DNA of 64,000 bases. Source: Gonatopus flavifemur. Its lineage: Eukaryota > Arthropoda > Insecta > Hymenoptera > Dryinidae. The first letter of the stretch is position 1. Each line of letters begins with the position of its first letter. The stretch is taken from positions 23,472,001-23,536,000 of the forward strand of contig JAFFJZ010000007.1 in NCBI GenBank assembly GCA_018340375.1, written 5' to 3'. Shown one piece after another: positions 32,564-43,474 of the stretch. The notes beneath the pieces are model-generated. The model searched no databases. It saw only the letters and a program-made list of their open reading frames with translations, and was not told the origin of the DNA. The position numbers and the translations under genes were made by a program.

Positions 32564-34768
32564 TACTGAGAAGCACTTTCAACTGTAAAACTGGTGGATA
32601 TTCACTGATTATGCAGTGAAATCTCACTAAAAATAATGAGCATGTGAACATCCACAGATATCTTCTAATCTTCGGTGATTTGAAGATGATTTTGAAGTGA
32701 AAACTTACTTAATTCGCGATAAACATCCGGTTGAGTGTGCATGAGCGGAGATTTGAACAAGCAGTTTCAAACCAAAGACGTTCATACATTTATGCATAAC
32801 GTGAAGCAATGCCATGTAGTCCTTGTAATACTGTAACACACGAGCTAACAATATCAGAACCCAAAGGTAATGGTAAGCAGAATATAGGAACAGAGAAATG
32901 ACAGTAGGAAGAGATCTATATATTATATGCATATATAAGTCATCTGTATATAACCTTACTCTCGTGGAGTACAAGAGGCGTCCATATAACTTCAAGCTTG
33001 TAACTAATCGTCACGGTACGTCATGCTTTCGCTCTTCCGGGACATAACTACTTCTAGAACAATAAATATCCATCTCCGTGTGCTTTCTCTTTCTCTCGTG
33101 CCCTCCCGAACATGTACGGTTGCTCTTACCTTTTCATTTCTCCTCTCTTTATCTTATAAACAACATAGAAATCTCAGTCATACCTCCCACTGTTCGATAT
33201 CATCACAAAACTACCTCTAAATCACTCCATGAGTGAAAATCAACCCATTTTCAAAATTGATGACGTGCATTGTTGAACAGAGCTGAGGGCAATATTGATA
33301 CCTGTGATGAAATAAATTGAATGAGATGCCACAAGCAATAGAAGTGCTTTATTCATCGTTCATACCTCTATTTTGCAACTCAAATATATAAATGTAATGA
33401 AAGTAGAAAATAAACGTCACGAATGAACGGAACAATAAATACACGACTGGAAATGTGTTCAATCTCATAAAAAACAACACAAATATTCGGAGACCTGGTT
33501 GAGTGCACATTTCAAATATTCAACAAATTTCTTTATGATCTAACTTGATGTTCATTTAAATATTATATAAAATTCTCTCAGTCTAGAAAAAAGGTTGAGA
33601 TATACCGAAACATTTGTACTTAGAACCGATACGAAGAATCTGAAATTTGTAAAAAAAACAACAAATTCAAATGAAAAATACCCTACAAAATATATCTTAC
33701 GAACAATGTATACGCTGTAATCAAATTTTCAAAAATAGATTTGTGAGTGCATCGTTTAATAAAACGGAAAATGAAGGGAATGAGAAAATAAGGCTTGAAA
33801 GGAATGACAAACAAACCACGGCAGCAGTAAAACAAAGCTTCTAAAGAACATAGTGGAAGGTTATAAATTGTGTATACCGTAAAAGATTTTCCAATATAAA
33901 CCACTCCGAACACATACAAACTACCAATATAAAAGCAAATCGGTATTCAATTTAGATGGAAATTTTGAAAGAATCACAAAACAGTCGGTCGAATGATAGG
34001 AAAAATGTAATTGATTGACAGAAAATATATCTTTCTCGGTGTTAGGGACGTTGAGAGTTGGATGAGTTTCAAAAACTTACGATACATCTGTTCGGCATTT
34101 ACTTTTCCATTTATCAAATATAAATATATGTTACGTACAGAGCTCTGGCAATCAATTATTGGCTATCGTTATTTCCTCGTTAGTATCGGTCGCGATTTTT
34201 GTTACTCTTCAACTGGGGTGCGTAAGGCATTCATGAAAAACCGCTTGGTGAAAACAATGACGCTCAGACACGTCAATGTCGGAAACAGAGGATGCAAAAA
34301 AACTCTGCTCCCAAAAAATAGACACGCGAAAGGGAGATATCAGTGCGGAAGAAGAGTAGTCGAGGTTGTAGTTTGGTCCTGATGCGATTGACATTCGGAT
34401 TCACAACTTCCATCTGCTTTACAATAATGTATATTTTGGTAAATGAATTGTTCGAATCATTTCGGTTTGTGCACGATTTTGGAAAATTCTAAGAATAAAT
34501 GAGAGAATATCAATCGATTTTGATTCGAGAACCCCTAGGAAGAATCATGATTTGGAATTAGATGGGCCCCAGCTAGTTTTTTAACGCACATTGTAGCCTG
34601 TGCCCACCCACATATCAGGTGTCCCAGGAAATTGCTAGAATGTAGTTTAAATTGCTAATTAGAAATGTGCCTTCACGTTCTTTTAGTAAAATTACGCCTA
34701 TGAGTAAGGTAAAAATGTATTTTGAAATGTGATCTCAAGTCAAGTACGTTGCTTTTGAATTTATTTCC
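32564..34768. other. No gene or repeat recognised
   Basis: About 2.2 kb of AT-rich DNA. A 123-codon frame at 34011-34382 and others have no motif, signal or membrane pattern. Around 33030-33230 the + strand is pyrimidine-rich (CTCTTT, TCTCTC). Confidence 0.4.
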
Positions 34769-34772
34769 TTAA

Positions 34773-36501
34773 CCCATTAGCGCCTGAACGGACACTTTTG
34801 GGCACCAAATTTCAGAGATTCATTGTACAATGAATTTGGTCGAAGAAAAATTTTTGTGCCACTGTATCCTATGTTTTGAAGGTCGCTCTTTCGAATGGTG
34901 ATGTTCAGAAGTCCCTAAAATGAGTTTTTTCGTGTGAAAATTGCAAATTAAAAAAAAGCACTGTTTTTTTGAAAAAAAAAAAATTTTCAAGATCATGTTT
35001 TTGTTTGCTTTTGCATTTTGCTACATACTTAATACCGTTAAATATCGCGTCCATGGACCGTCAACTGAAAGTTATCGGCTCAAGATTAATAAAAAAAAAT
35101 ATTCATCCATACAAAAAGGCGTCCGAAACAATAAATTTTACTTTCAATCTTCAGCAATTTTTTTCTCGATTTCTAAGGACTTTAGGACAAATTTCCTAAG
35201 AACAAAAATGTCTTAAAATTGGTCAAAGAATACCCTCAAATTTGTTCAGACCCGTAAAGAAACATTTTTGCTTTTCCGGAAAATGGAAAAATTGGCATTT
35301 TTGAAAAATTGTTTAAAAAATCTGAAAAAATTTGAGGGTATTGTTTGACTGATTTTGAGACTTTTTTGTTTCTGAAAAATTTCCCCGCAAGTCTATAGTT
35401 ATGGAGAAAAAAATTTCTGAATGGTTTCTGAGATCACCAATTACAAATTCAACATTTTCATTGTGTAATTATTAGTATGTGATAAATATCAAAATATATT
35501 TTCTCAAGAAATCTGTGATTTCATTTATTTATCTCAAATTCTGTTCAAATTGAGATGCAATTGAATCAAACATTTATCACATAGAAATATTTACCATATA
35601 TCAATATTTCACATTGTTTACATCAATATACCACGTTACTTCGATATTGCACCGTATTATTTTAGGAGCTTCCTATCACAGTAATTCTTGGGTGGGTATT
35701 TCTATTCTACGCTTTTAAATAATCAAAAGTAAATGAACTATTGTCAATTGCTTATTTACTCTTTTAAATGTCACATCCACGTCAACACGTAGTTTACTAA
35801 ATGAGAATATTTTTCGATACCCCTAAGAGCTTTATGATTGGAGACCTCAGAAACACTTCAGCGATTTTTTTCTCAATAACTATGGACTTGCGGGGAAATT
35901 TTGTGAGAACAAAAAAGTCTTAAAATCAGTCAAAGAATACCCTCAAATTTTTTCAGATTTTTTAAACAATTTTTCAAAAATGCCAATTTTTCCAATTTCC
36001 GGAAAATCAAAAATGTTTTTTTACGGTTTTGGAAAGATTTGAGGGTATTCTTTGACCAATTTTAAGACGTTTTTGTTGTTAGGAAATTTGTCCTAAAGTC
36101 CTTAGAAATCGAGAAAAAAATTGCTGAACATTAAAAGTAAAATTTATTGTTTCGGACGCCTTTTTGTATGGATAAACATTTTTTTTATCAATCTTAAGCT
36201 GATAACTTTTAGTTGACGGTCCATGGACGCGATATTTATCGGTGTTAAGTATGTAAAAAAATGTAAAAGGAAACAAAAATATGATCTTGAAAAATTTTTT
36301 TTTAAAAAACCAGTGCTTTTTTTGAATTCGCAATTTTCACACGAAAAAACTCATTTGAGGGACTTCTGAACATCACCATTCGAAAGAGCAACCTTCAAAA
36401 CATAGGATACAGTGGCTCAAGAATTTTTTTTCAACCAAGTTCATTGTACAATGAATCTCTGAACTTTGGTGTCCAAAAGTGTCTGTTCAGGCGCTAATGG
36501 G
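34773..36501. mobile_element. piggyBac-type fold-back element, TTAA-flanked (1.73 kb)
   Basis: TTAA occurs on both sides (34769-34772, 36502-36505) and the ends are CCCATTAGCGCCTGAACGG and CTGTTCAGGCGCTAATGGG. TTAA plus CCC/GGG termini is the piggyBac pattern. The arms are about 645 bp each (to about 35420, and from about 35860), with high identity, enclosing a loop of about 440 bp. Frames of 76-91 codons appear once per arm because the arms are copies. They show no transposase motif. Confidence 0.8.
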
Positions 36502-36641
36502 TTAAAATAATCCCGAGTGACAGATTGAAACGTTTGGGGTTCCTCTTATTTCTCTAACTGTGTTCATGAGCTATCAATGTTACTGTATGATCAGTTGAAG
36601 CATGAACAATCTGAAGCCAAATTGGCTGAAATTGTTATCTA

Positions 36642-36855
36642 CACTGAGAAAAGTGAAGTGTCACCATTACCATGCGAAAATAGTAGTTGAATGACAGAAT
36701 CAGGTTGTTTGGTATCCATCTTCATGTAAATGGTAACCATTCCCATGTGCATGAACATTGCTACGATTCTCTATAGTATCCGAAACCAAATTCGCGAAGT
36801 TGTCCCCCAATTACTATTTGTACATGGTAATCATTACATTCCACTTCTCTCAGTG
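36642..36855. mobile_element. CMC-type MITE (214 bp)
   Basis: Ends CACTGAGAAAAGTGAAGTG and CATTCCACTTCTCTCAGTG with TA on both sides. GGTAATCATTAC, CATTACCATG and relatives recur near both ends as a private subterminal motif. Confidence 0.8.
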
Positions 36856-37138
36856 TAGTTACCCCGACATGGGTCCCACTTAGTACATGGATGGTAAGTG
36901 GGACGCCCAGAGGAATTTTCACAAGGGACGATAACTCATTATTCAACAAAAAAACTTGTTGAAATATTTATTTTTTATTCTAATTTTCCTTTGTCAGAAG
37001 TGTTGAATTCGAGGAATAGTATCTAGATGTATAATTCGTATGTGGGGAAGATGAGAGAGTAATTTTGTGAATCACACATTCATGATTATCGATCTACTTG
37101 CATGATAGTCAATTTCCCTAGTAGAAATCACTCTACTA

Positions 37139-38451
37139 CTGTGTCCAATAAGTAAGGTGACATTTGAATTTAAGCTCTGTGCGCGAATGTATTAGGGGAA
37201 GTGTTCTTATTTTTAGTTGAGTGAGACTGTCTTTAATATCCGTGCTAAGGGTCATATCAAAATATTCATTAATGTTTGAGATACGTTTCGTTTTGTAAGC
37301 TGCTGAAAGTGAATTTTTCGATTATTATAATGTCTGTATTTGTTGAGCAAAGAATTTGTATTGAATTTTGTTTGCGGAATGAATTTTCTGCTGTTGATTC
37401 GTTGAGGATGGTGCAGAAGGTCTTTGGTGATGAGGCTATGTCGAAAAGAAATGTTTACTAGTGGTATAAAGGGTTCCAAGAAGGTCGAGAACGTGTCGGA
37501 GACGAAAAGCGTCCCAGTCGATCATCAACTTCAACTGATGAAGTTCACGTTCAAAAAATCAAAGATCCGGTGCTTGTAAGTCGTCGATTAAAAATTAGAG
37601 ATCTTGCTGATGATTTTGGCATTTCAAAAGGATCAGTCGATACCATTTTCAAGGATGTTTTGGGCTTCAGATGTGTCAAATCTCAATCGGTACCGGAAAC
37701 ACTAAATTTCCTGGAAAAACATCGTCGCATTGAAGTGTGTAAAACAATGCTCTCTGACTGTCAGGACAAGATGAAACGCATTATTACGGGAGATGAGATG
37801 TGGATTTATGCTCACGACCCGGAAACAACCGATCAATCAAGTGAATTTCGCGCTAAAAGTGAGGCAAAACCAAAAAAACCGCGCGAAAGTCGCTCAAAAA
37901 TCAAGGTTCTGTTGACTGTTTCCTTCGATTATCGTGGTGCTGTGCATTTTAAGTTCCATTCGCCGGGTTAGACTGTTAACAAAGAATATTATTTGAGCGT
38001 TATGCGTCGCTTACGTGAAGCTATTCGGCTAAAGAGAACGGAATTGTGGCGAGGCAACTCTTGGTTTTTGCGCCACGACAATGCACCGGCTCAAACTACA
38101 TTGATTTTTCATGAGTATTTTGCAAAAAACTCGACCCATATCGTTCCATCACCACCGTATTCACCTGATTTGGCACCGTGCGACTTCTGTCTATTCAACA
38201 AACTCAATTACCTCTCCGGGGACACCGTTTTGAGTCGTAAAGGAGATCTAAGCCGAAACGAAGAGAGAGCTGACGGCCACCCTGGAAACCGACTTCATCA
38301 ACTGTTTCAGAGATTGGAAAATGCGTTGTCATACGTGCATTGTATCCGGGGGAGGGGGGAGGGGTTACTTCGAAGGCGATGAACTTGATTTGAGAGATTA
38401 AATGAAGATTTTTAAAAATAAATGCTATGTCATCTTATTTTTTGGACACAG
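37139..38451 (+). mobile_element. Second mariner, degenerate (1.31 kb)
   Basis: Ends CTGTGTCCAATAAGTAAGGTGACAT and, inverted, ATGTCATCTTATTTTTTGGACACAG are imperfect copies, with TA at 37137-37138 and 38452-38453. It belongs to a different mariner group from 13932-15224 (ends and protein both differ). A 5' fragment of the same family lies at 47934-48226. Confidence 0.9.
37330..38393 (+). pseudogene. mariner transposase pseudogene
   Basis: The frame opens at ATG 37330 (MSVFVEQRICIEFCL). It has in-frame TAG stops at 37459-37461 and 37969-37971. It then shifts by one base near 38209 beside a C run, so the C-terminus is read out of frame. The three catalytic positions survive: D in ITGDEMWIYAHD, D in LRHDNAPAQTT and D in SPDLAPCDFCLF, with 34 residues between the last two (DD34D). 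Related copies in insects are often labelled SETMAR-like. This one cannot make a full enzyme. Confidence 0.9.
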
Positions 38452-38538
38452 TAGTAGTCATTCTACAGGCTTCGTAAAGTCGTCTTGTCAGGCTCTCACG
38501 AGGGACTTGTAGAATGATTAGAGTAATTTCTACCAAGA

Positions 38539-38896
38539 TTACTAAGATCCGCGTGAATTACAATTAGGTATGTGGTTAGTAAGGCCCACGTTCAAAGTTC
38601 AATCACTTACACGGAGAGAATAATTCATTACTTTTTCATGTAAAACACAATATTTTTTACTGTGCTCCATATCAACGCCAGACCCAGTTTGGATTTTGAT
38701 GAAAATTTATATGTCCACACAGTAAAATGGTTCCCCATAAGGATTATATGTACGTTTCCCTATTCACACAGTGAAAATGCCTGCGATGAAATACAAAAAT
38801 TCATGGATTTTCAGGAAAATTTCTCATTCAGTGAATATTGCACTGGACATCATTATAAATTACTGTGGAGTTTTCTAGAATTAGATCAAAACACCA
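38539..38896. other. No gene; CMC-like end near 38630
   Basis: TACACGGAGAGAATAATTC at 38629 looks like a left end. A possible partner is TTTTTCTCTCCGTGTA near 42047-42062, which would make an older element enclosing the one at 38897-41980. Confidence 0.4.
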
Positions 38897-39428
38897 CATG
38901 GAGAAAACTGGAATAGTGACGTTCACCATTATCGTTTGGTAAACCCTTGTTTCGCTGAAAGCACTAAGCAATCATTTTATTCTACTAAATATAATTCAGT
39001 AAAGATTCGTGATTTCAACAAAATGGTACAGTAGTCCATGTATGATCAATATTACGGATGGTATAGTTAGTTTGACTGACTCAATTGCCTTTACTACGCT
39101 GTTTAGTAATAATAACTATTTTATTCGCGCTCGAGCGGAGTGAACCGAAACGAGTCGAACATAACCGAATATACGAACTCTCTTCGCTTACCGACACTGT
39201 TTTGTTTATAAACGATTTTTTTTTCTCATAAATGTGTTAATGGCAGGGAAGGAGTTGATGATAACTCGTATATGGAATATGCCTATCATGATTCTCGTCT
39301 TAATAATCAGCACTTCACAAAATCAATTTATTTAGAAAATCCAAAATTGTTTCAACAATATCCTCTAATCATAAGTTCTCCAAACACTTATAAGAGATAC
39401 GTAAAGCTAGCAAAATTATAAGTTCAGT

Positions 39429-39506
39429 TTAGCTCAAGTGGTATACGCGTTAGGTGTAGGTAGGTAGGTAGGTAGGCTGTTGAGGTTCGATTCCCGCTTT
39501 CAGCAC
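39429..39506 (+). other. tRNA-like module, best A and B boxes in the window
   Basis: TTAGCTCAAGTGGTATACGC is one or two bases away from an ordinary tRNA D-arm/A box. It is followed by GTTAGGTGTAGG and four TAGG units, then TGAGGTTCGATTCCCGC, a consensus B box. The anticodon and variable regions have been replaced or expanded by the TAGG repeat. The acceptor stem is not evident. It is tRNA-derived, but probably not a decoding tRNA. Confidence 0.65.
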
Positions 39507-39641
39507 CCTGAATGTCATGTGCAATCGATGTTCGGTGCTACAACTTCACGCTCAACCAAACAGTTATGAATGTCAAGCAATCAAAATTTTTGCTGCTTTG
39601 GGAAATTATTTCTAAAGACAACATTAACAACCTTCATAATA

Positions 39642-41664
39642 CAGGGCGTCCCATTTGAAACAGGACAGCTGAATAACTCTTCAGGGAATGGAGAGGGAAA
39701 AAAATTGTTCAGATAAAAGTTGTAGGGTTCGAAGGGGGCCATAAGATGGTGACCTTGAGGTCAATTTTGAGTATAATTGATGGTCAAAGTATGTTGTTCC
39801 AAATGGAAAACCCTACGTTCGACCTCAGAAATGGAAAGAGCGGAAAATTTTACGTCCGAATATGTTAACATATCAGGTCATTTAGAGGTCATTTGAAGGT
39901 CAAAAAACCATTTTCTATGGATTTTCACGGAAAAGCCTCAAACGAGTTGTTTCTCTGACCAAAGTTATTGAAGTTAAAGTGAAACCCCACGTTTCGACCT
40001 TGAATTGAAAGTAAACAGAACTAACCTTCAGAGTTTATTCTTCATATCAGTACGAAAATTATCATTAAGAAGTTTTCATCGTTTACGGTGTAAGTGCGGG
40101 TTCAAAATGGTTTATTCACCTAACGAATGTGTTGATATTTTAATGATCTTGGGTGAGTGTCGCGGAGTGTATCAAAGAGCGTCACTATTGTACAGAGAGC
40201 GGTTTGGAGATCGGCAGCATCATCCTTCTCCAGAAGTCATTCGCCAAGTTGAAAGAAATTGTCGACAAGGAAGGATTGGTCAAGGCCGAAACAATCAAGG
40301 TTTCAACTTTAACGACCCTCGATGCGTTGCTGTTTTAGCAATAATACACATGAATCCTCATGTTAGTTTACGTGATATTGAACGCGATTTGGGTATTCCA
40401 CGCAGTACGGCACACAGAATTCTACAAGCTGCTCAATATCATCCGTACCACATCACACTGACCCAAGAATTATCTCAACAAGATATGCAGAATCGGGTTA
40501 ACTTTTGCCATTGGGCTTTACAGAGGTTGAACGAAACGCCCGATTTCTTTCGATATGTTCTTTTCAGTGATGAATCAACGTTTCAAAGTACTGGCTTGTT
40601 AAATCGTCACAATAGCCACTATTGGTCAGCGCAAAACCCGCACTGGACTCAACAAGTTGATCATCAGCATCGGTGGAGTATAAATGTTTGGTGTGGAATT
40701 CTAGACAATCAAGTTATTGGGCCGTATTTTTTTGATGGAACTGTTAACGGTCCTAATTATCTACAGTTTTTACAGAATGAATTACCAGTTCTCATGGAAG
40801 ATGTGACATTAGCAACTAAGCAGAGGATGTGGTATCAGCAAGACGGTGCACCACCACACTTTGCTCGATGTGTGAGGGATTATCTAAATATCCTTTTCCC
40901 CAATCGTTGGATTGGTCGAGGTGGATTTGTACTGTGGCCGGCAAGATCTCCTGATCTCACCCCTCTAGATTTTTATTTGTGGGGTTACGTAAAAAATGTC
41001 GTTTATACCAACCGACCAACAACACCTGTGGATCTACAACAACGCATCAGATACGCAATTGCGAATATTCGTGCAGAAGTTTTTCAGTCTGTTCTTGGAA
41101 ACTTTCGACGCCGGCTGGAGTTATGTATTGAAGTAAATGGCGATCAATTCGAACATCTCCTGCAATAAGTGTGTCTTACCCGTCAACGGATTTGTGCCAT
41201 CTGTAATTATAAAACGACGAACTGGAAAAATAAATAATTTTTTAATTATTGTTTCAAATTTGGCATTCATTATCGTTCTCAAGGTCGAATTCAAGGTCGA
41301 AACGTGAGGTTTCACTTTGACTTTGATAACTTTGGTCAGAGAAACAACTCGTTTGAGGCTTTTCCGTGAAAATCCATAGAAAATGGTTTTTTGACCTTCA
41401 AATGACCTCTAAATGACCTGATATGTTAACATATTCGGACGTAAAATTTTCCGCTCTTTCCATTTCTGAGGTCGAACGTGGGTTTTTCCATTTGAAAAAA
41501 CATACTTTGACCATCAATTATGCTTAAAATTGACCTCAAGGTCAAATTCAAGGTCATCATCTTATGGCCCCCTTCGAACCCTACAACTTTTATCTGAACA
41601 ATTTTTTTCCCCCTCCATTCCCTGAAGAGCTATTCAGCTGTCCTGTTTCAAATGGGACGCCCTG
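39642..41664 (+). mobile_element. DD41D Tc1/mariner-superfamily transposon with very long inverted repeats (2023 bp)
   Basis: TA flanks both ends (39640-39641, 41665-41666). The terminal inverted repeats are about 365 bp (39642-40006) and 377 bp (41288-41664), starting CAGGGCGTCCCATTTGAAAC, and are close to identical apart from small gaps. A single intact frame lies between them. Ordinary mariners have ends of about 30 bp, so this is a separate lineage, compatible with the DD41D groups described within the superfamily. Confidence 0.9.
40107..41168 (+). CDS. DD41D transposase, intact
   Basis: 353 codons from Met at 40107 (MVYSPNECVDILMILGECRG). An upstream in-frame Met at 40005 lies inside the terminal repeat and is less likely. 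The N-terminal 120 residues form an HTH/DNA-binding part (HHPSPEVIRQVER, VSLRDIERDLGIPRSTAHRI). The catalytic residues are D155 (LFSDESTF), D246 (YQQDGAPPH) and D288 (LTPLDFYLWGYVK), with 41 residues between the last two. WPARSPDLTPLDFYLWG is characteristic of this insect lineage. No disruption is seen, so the copy may be able to encode active enzyme. Confidence 0.93.
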   Translation: MVYSPNECVDILMILGECRGVYQRASLLYRERFGDRQHHPSPEVIRQVERNCRQGRIGQGRNNQGFNFNDPRCVAVLAIIHMNPHVSLRDIERDLGIPRSTAHRILQAAQYHPYHITLTQELSQQDMQNRVNFCHWALQRLNETPDFFRYVLFSDESTFQSTGLLNRHNSHYWSAQNPHWTQQVDHQHRWSINVWCGILDNQVIGPYFFDGTVNGPNYLQFLQNELPVLMEDVTLATKQRMWYQQDGAPPHFARCVRDYLNILFPNRWIGRGGFVLWPARSPDLTPLDFYLWGYVKNVVYTNRPTTPVDLQQRIRYAIANIRAEVFQSVLGNFRRRLELCIEVNGDQFEHLLQ

Positions 41665-42160
41665 TATAACAAAAACTTTTTGATTGTTGAATCGAATTCA
41701 CATTGTTGTTTAGTAAAAATGATCATGCCCATTCCGCGGAATAGATGATTTGTGTGGTGGAATCAATTATGCGACCATTCACTGTTTGGTACGAATAACA
41801 ATGCTTCGGTAATCGAATGAAATACAAGTTTAGTAAAATTAATTTGACTTGTTATGGTGACATGAACTGTATGTGCATTCGGTTTCTGATACTAAACAAT
41901 TGGTCTGTCCATATTTCACTAAATCGTCAAGTACGAGATACCATTGGTTTGATTGATATCACTATTCAGTTTTCTCCGTGCATAATTTTTCTTATCAATT
42001 CCAATCTGGTCCGTGGATAGTGAGCTACCACAGTAATTTCAACCGTATTTTTCTCTCCGTGTATCAATTATTATAAATGTATTATCCAAGCATCACACTG
42101 AAAATATTTTTGGTTGTGGCCAGGAAAGTTGTTTTATCATAATCAAATATTCTAATGATA

Positions 42161-42391
42161 CACGGAGAAAATAATATAATGATGGTTATCAGACAAAGTA
42201 TAGTAATCGAAGGACATAATTCATTATGACGTCAAATGTTATACATCTATCAGTGTTTAGCAAAAATATAGTAACTGTTACGAGAGTTACGATGAATTGT
42301 CATATACCGACTGTCATTTATCGTCATAATGAATCATATCCCCCGATTACTATATTTGTATGAAAATGGTTATCACATTTTTTCCTCCGTG
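42161..42391. mobile_element. CMC-type MITE (231 bp)
   Basis: Ends CACGGAGAAAATAATATAATG and CATTTTTTCCTCCGTG with TA on both sides. AATCGAAGGACATAATTCATT and AATGAATCATATCCCCCGATT form inner inverted arms. Confidence 0.8.
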
Positions 42392-42596
42392 TAGAATAAA
42401 ATTCTATGATTATTCATATGTTTTCATCTTATCTCTTGTTCTTAGATGCAGAGATCAGCAATACTGATTTCTTCATGAGTGATATTTCGGAGGCTATTGC
42501 TCATTATCTCTGTAATAAGAATTTTCATTTCCGGCAATTTCCATTCAGAAAAACAATCTGAATATAATCTATGAATATTCTTCATTATTCAAACAA

Positions 42597-42716
42597 TGAA
42601 TAATGAAGGGATAAGAATTTCCTGTCACTTCATTAGTGAATGATGGAGAAAGAGGAATTTCCCATTACTTCGATAATGAATAATGGAGAAATCAGAATTT
42701 GCTATCACTTCAGTAA
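42597..42716 (+). repeat. Three tandem 40-bp units
   Basis: Units at 42597, 42637 and 42677, each beginning TGAATNATGNAG and containing AGAATTT and TCACTTC (CATTACTTC in the second). Unit similarity is moderate, so the array is old. Confidence 0.7.
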
Positions 42717-42954
42717 TGAACAAGTTCGGAATACGTCACTCTTTGCTTACCAAATGGGTCAATAAACATTTCAAGATGACGATTCTGTTATACAAGTTTT
42801 AGATGTATTACTTAACATTTTGAGATCATTTATAACCGCAGATTGGCAAAAAAGAAATTGTTATTTCAATAATTAACGTACATATATTATTCATTTTCTG
42901 ATTAATCATATTTATATATTAGTTTATTATTTATTTTTCACAAAATGGGCAATA

Positions 42955-43085
42955 CACGGAATTTGATTACCCATTACTTGAATAATGGATAACTTTTTCA
43001 AATACAGTATTCATTATTTGAGTAATGTATAATTTTTTTTCAATACATTATCCATTATTTAAGTAATGGGTAATTAAATTCCGCA
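42955..43085. mobile_element. Palindromic MITE with GTAATGGGTAAT words
   Basis: CACGGAATTTGATTACCCATT and AATGGGTAATTAAATTCCGCA are inverted ends, after TA and before TA. The final G has become A. Nested arms contain ATTATTNAAGTAATG. Confidence 0.65.
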
Positions 43086-43352
43086 TACAAAAAAGTATTT
43101 CGTTCAATGTAACAAATTTTAATTTGAATAGGTCCAAATAGATATTTCTTTGACAGAAACAAATCTTTTGTTCATGTAAAAGAATTCATTATTTGGTTAA
43201 TCATTCGAATAACAAATTTTCTGTATAAAAAAAAATATTCATTCTTCTTGGAGAAATATTTATTTGGACCTATTCAAATAACAATTTCTTATAATAGATC
43301 CAAAGGACTACTTTATTTCTGTGTATATTGCCCCTTTGTTGAGAAATGAATA

Positions 43353-43474
43353 ATCCCAACTAGAAATTCAATCGGGTTAACCCGGCCTTTGATTAGGACC
43401 TGACCAGGTCCTGATCGGGTCCTCATCAAACACCAGGTTAACCCGATCAAATGTGACCGAATTTCCAGTCGGGA
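43353..43474. mobile_element. Short MITE with TCCCAACTAGAAATTC ends
   Basis: TCCCAACTAGAAATTC and GAATTTCCAGTCGGGA are inverted with two mismatches. The inner arms ATCGGGTTAACCCGG and CCAGGTTAACCCGAT, and GGACCTGACCAGGTCC, make further hairpins. Confidence 0.65.

Larger units (their letters stand above)
37119..38538. mobile_element. AGTAGAAATCACTCTA-family MITE split by a mariner
   Basis: The left remnant (37119-37138) has CTAGTAGAAATCACTCTAC and the right remnant (38452-38538) ends ATTAGAGTAATTTCTACC. Together they form an element of about 105 bp like those at 6714 and 20878. The mariner at 37139-38451 sits in its left arm, so the MITE is the older insertion. Confidence 0.7.
38897..41980. 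mobile_element. Long non-autonomous CMC-like element with tRNA-like core, split by DD41D transposon
   Basis: Ends CATGGAGAAAACTGGAATAG and ACTATTCAGTTTTCTCCGTG with CA on both sides (38895-38896, 41981-41982). Without the inserted transposon (39642-41664) it is about 1.06 kb. The private subterminal motif is TTTAGTAAA/TTTACTAAA (several copies each side). A plus-strand tRNA-like module lies at 39429-39506. Confidence 0.7.

Noticed and set aside
34011..34382. 123-codon frame as a host gene
   Set aside because: No recognisable domain, no splice context and codon use like the surrounding AT-rich DNA.
34941..36333. Pair of 76-91-codon frames, one per strand, as a duplicated gene
   Set aside because: They lie in the two arms of the fold-back element, so similarity is due to the palindrome. 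Lys/Phe-rich low-information translation.
37330..38393. A host SETMAR-like gene
   Set aside because: There is no SET domain. The sequence lies between mariner ends with TA duplications and contains stops, so it is a transposon remnant.
39429..39506. A functional tRNA gene
   Set aside because: A and B boxes are good, but no acceptor stem or anticodon arm pairs, TAGG repeats fill the anticodon/variable region, and the module sits inside a mobile element.
42597..42716. CRISPR-like array
   Set aside because: Three adjacent 40-bp units without spacers, in a eukaryotic genome. A simple tandem repeat.
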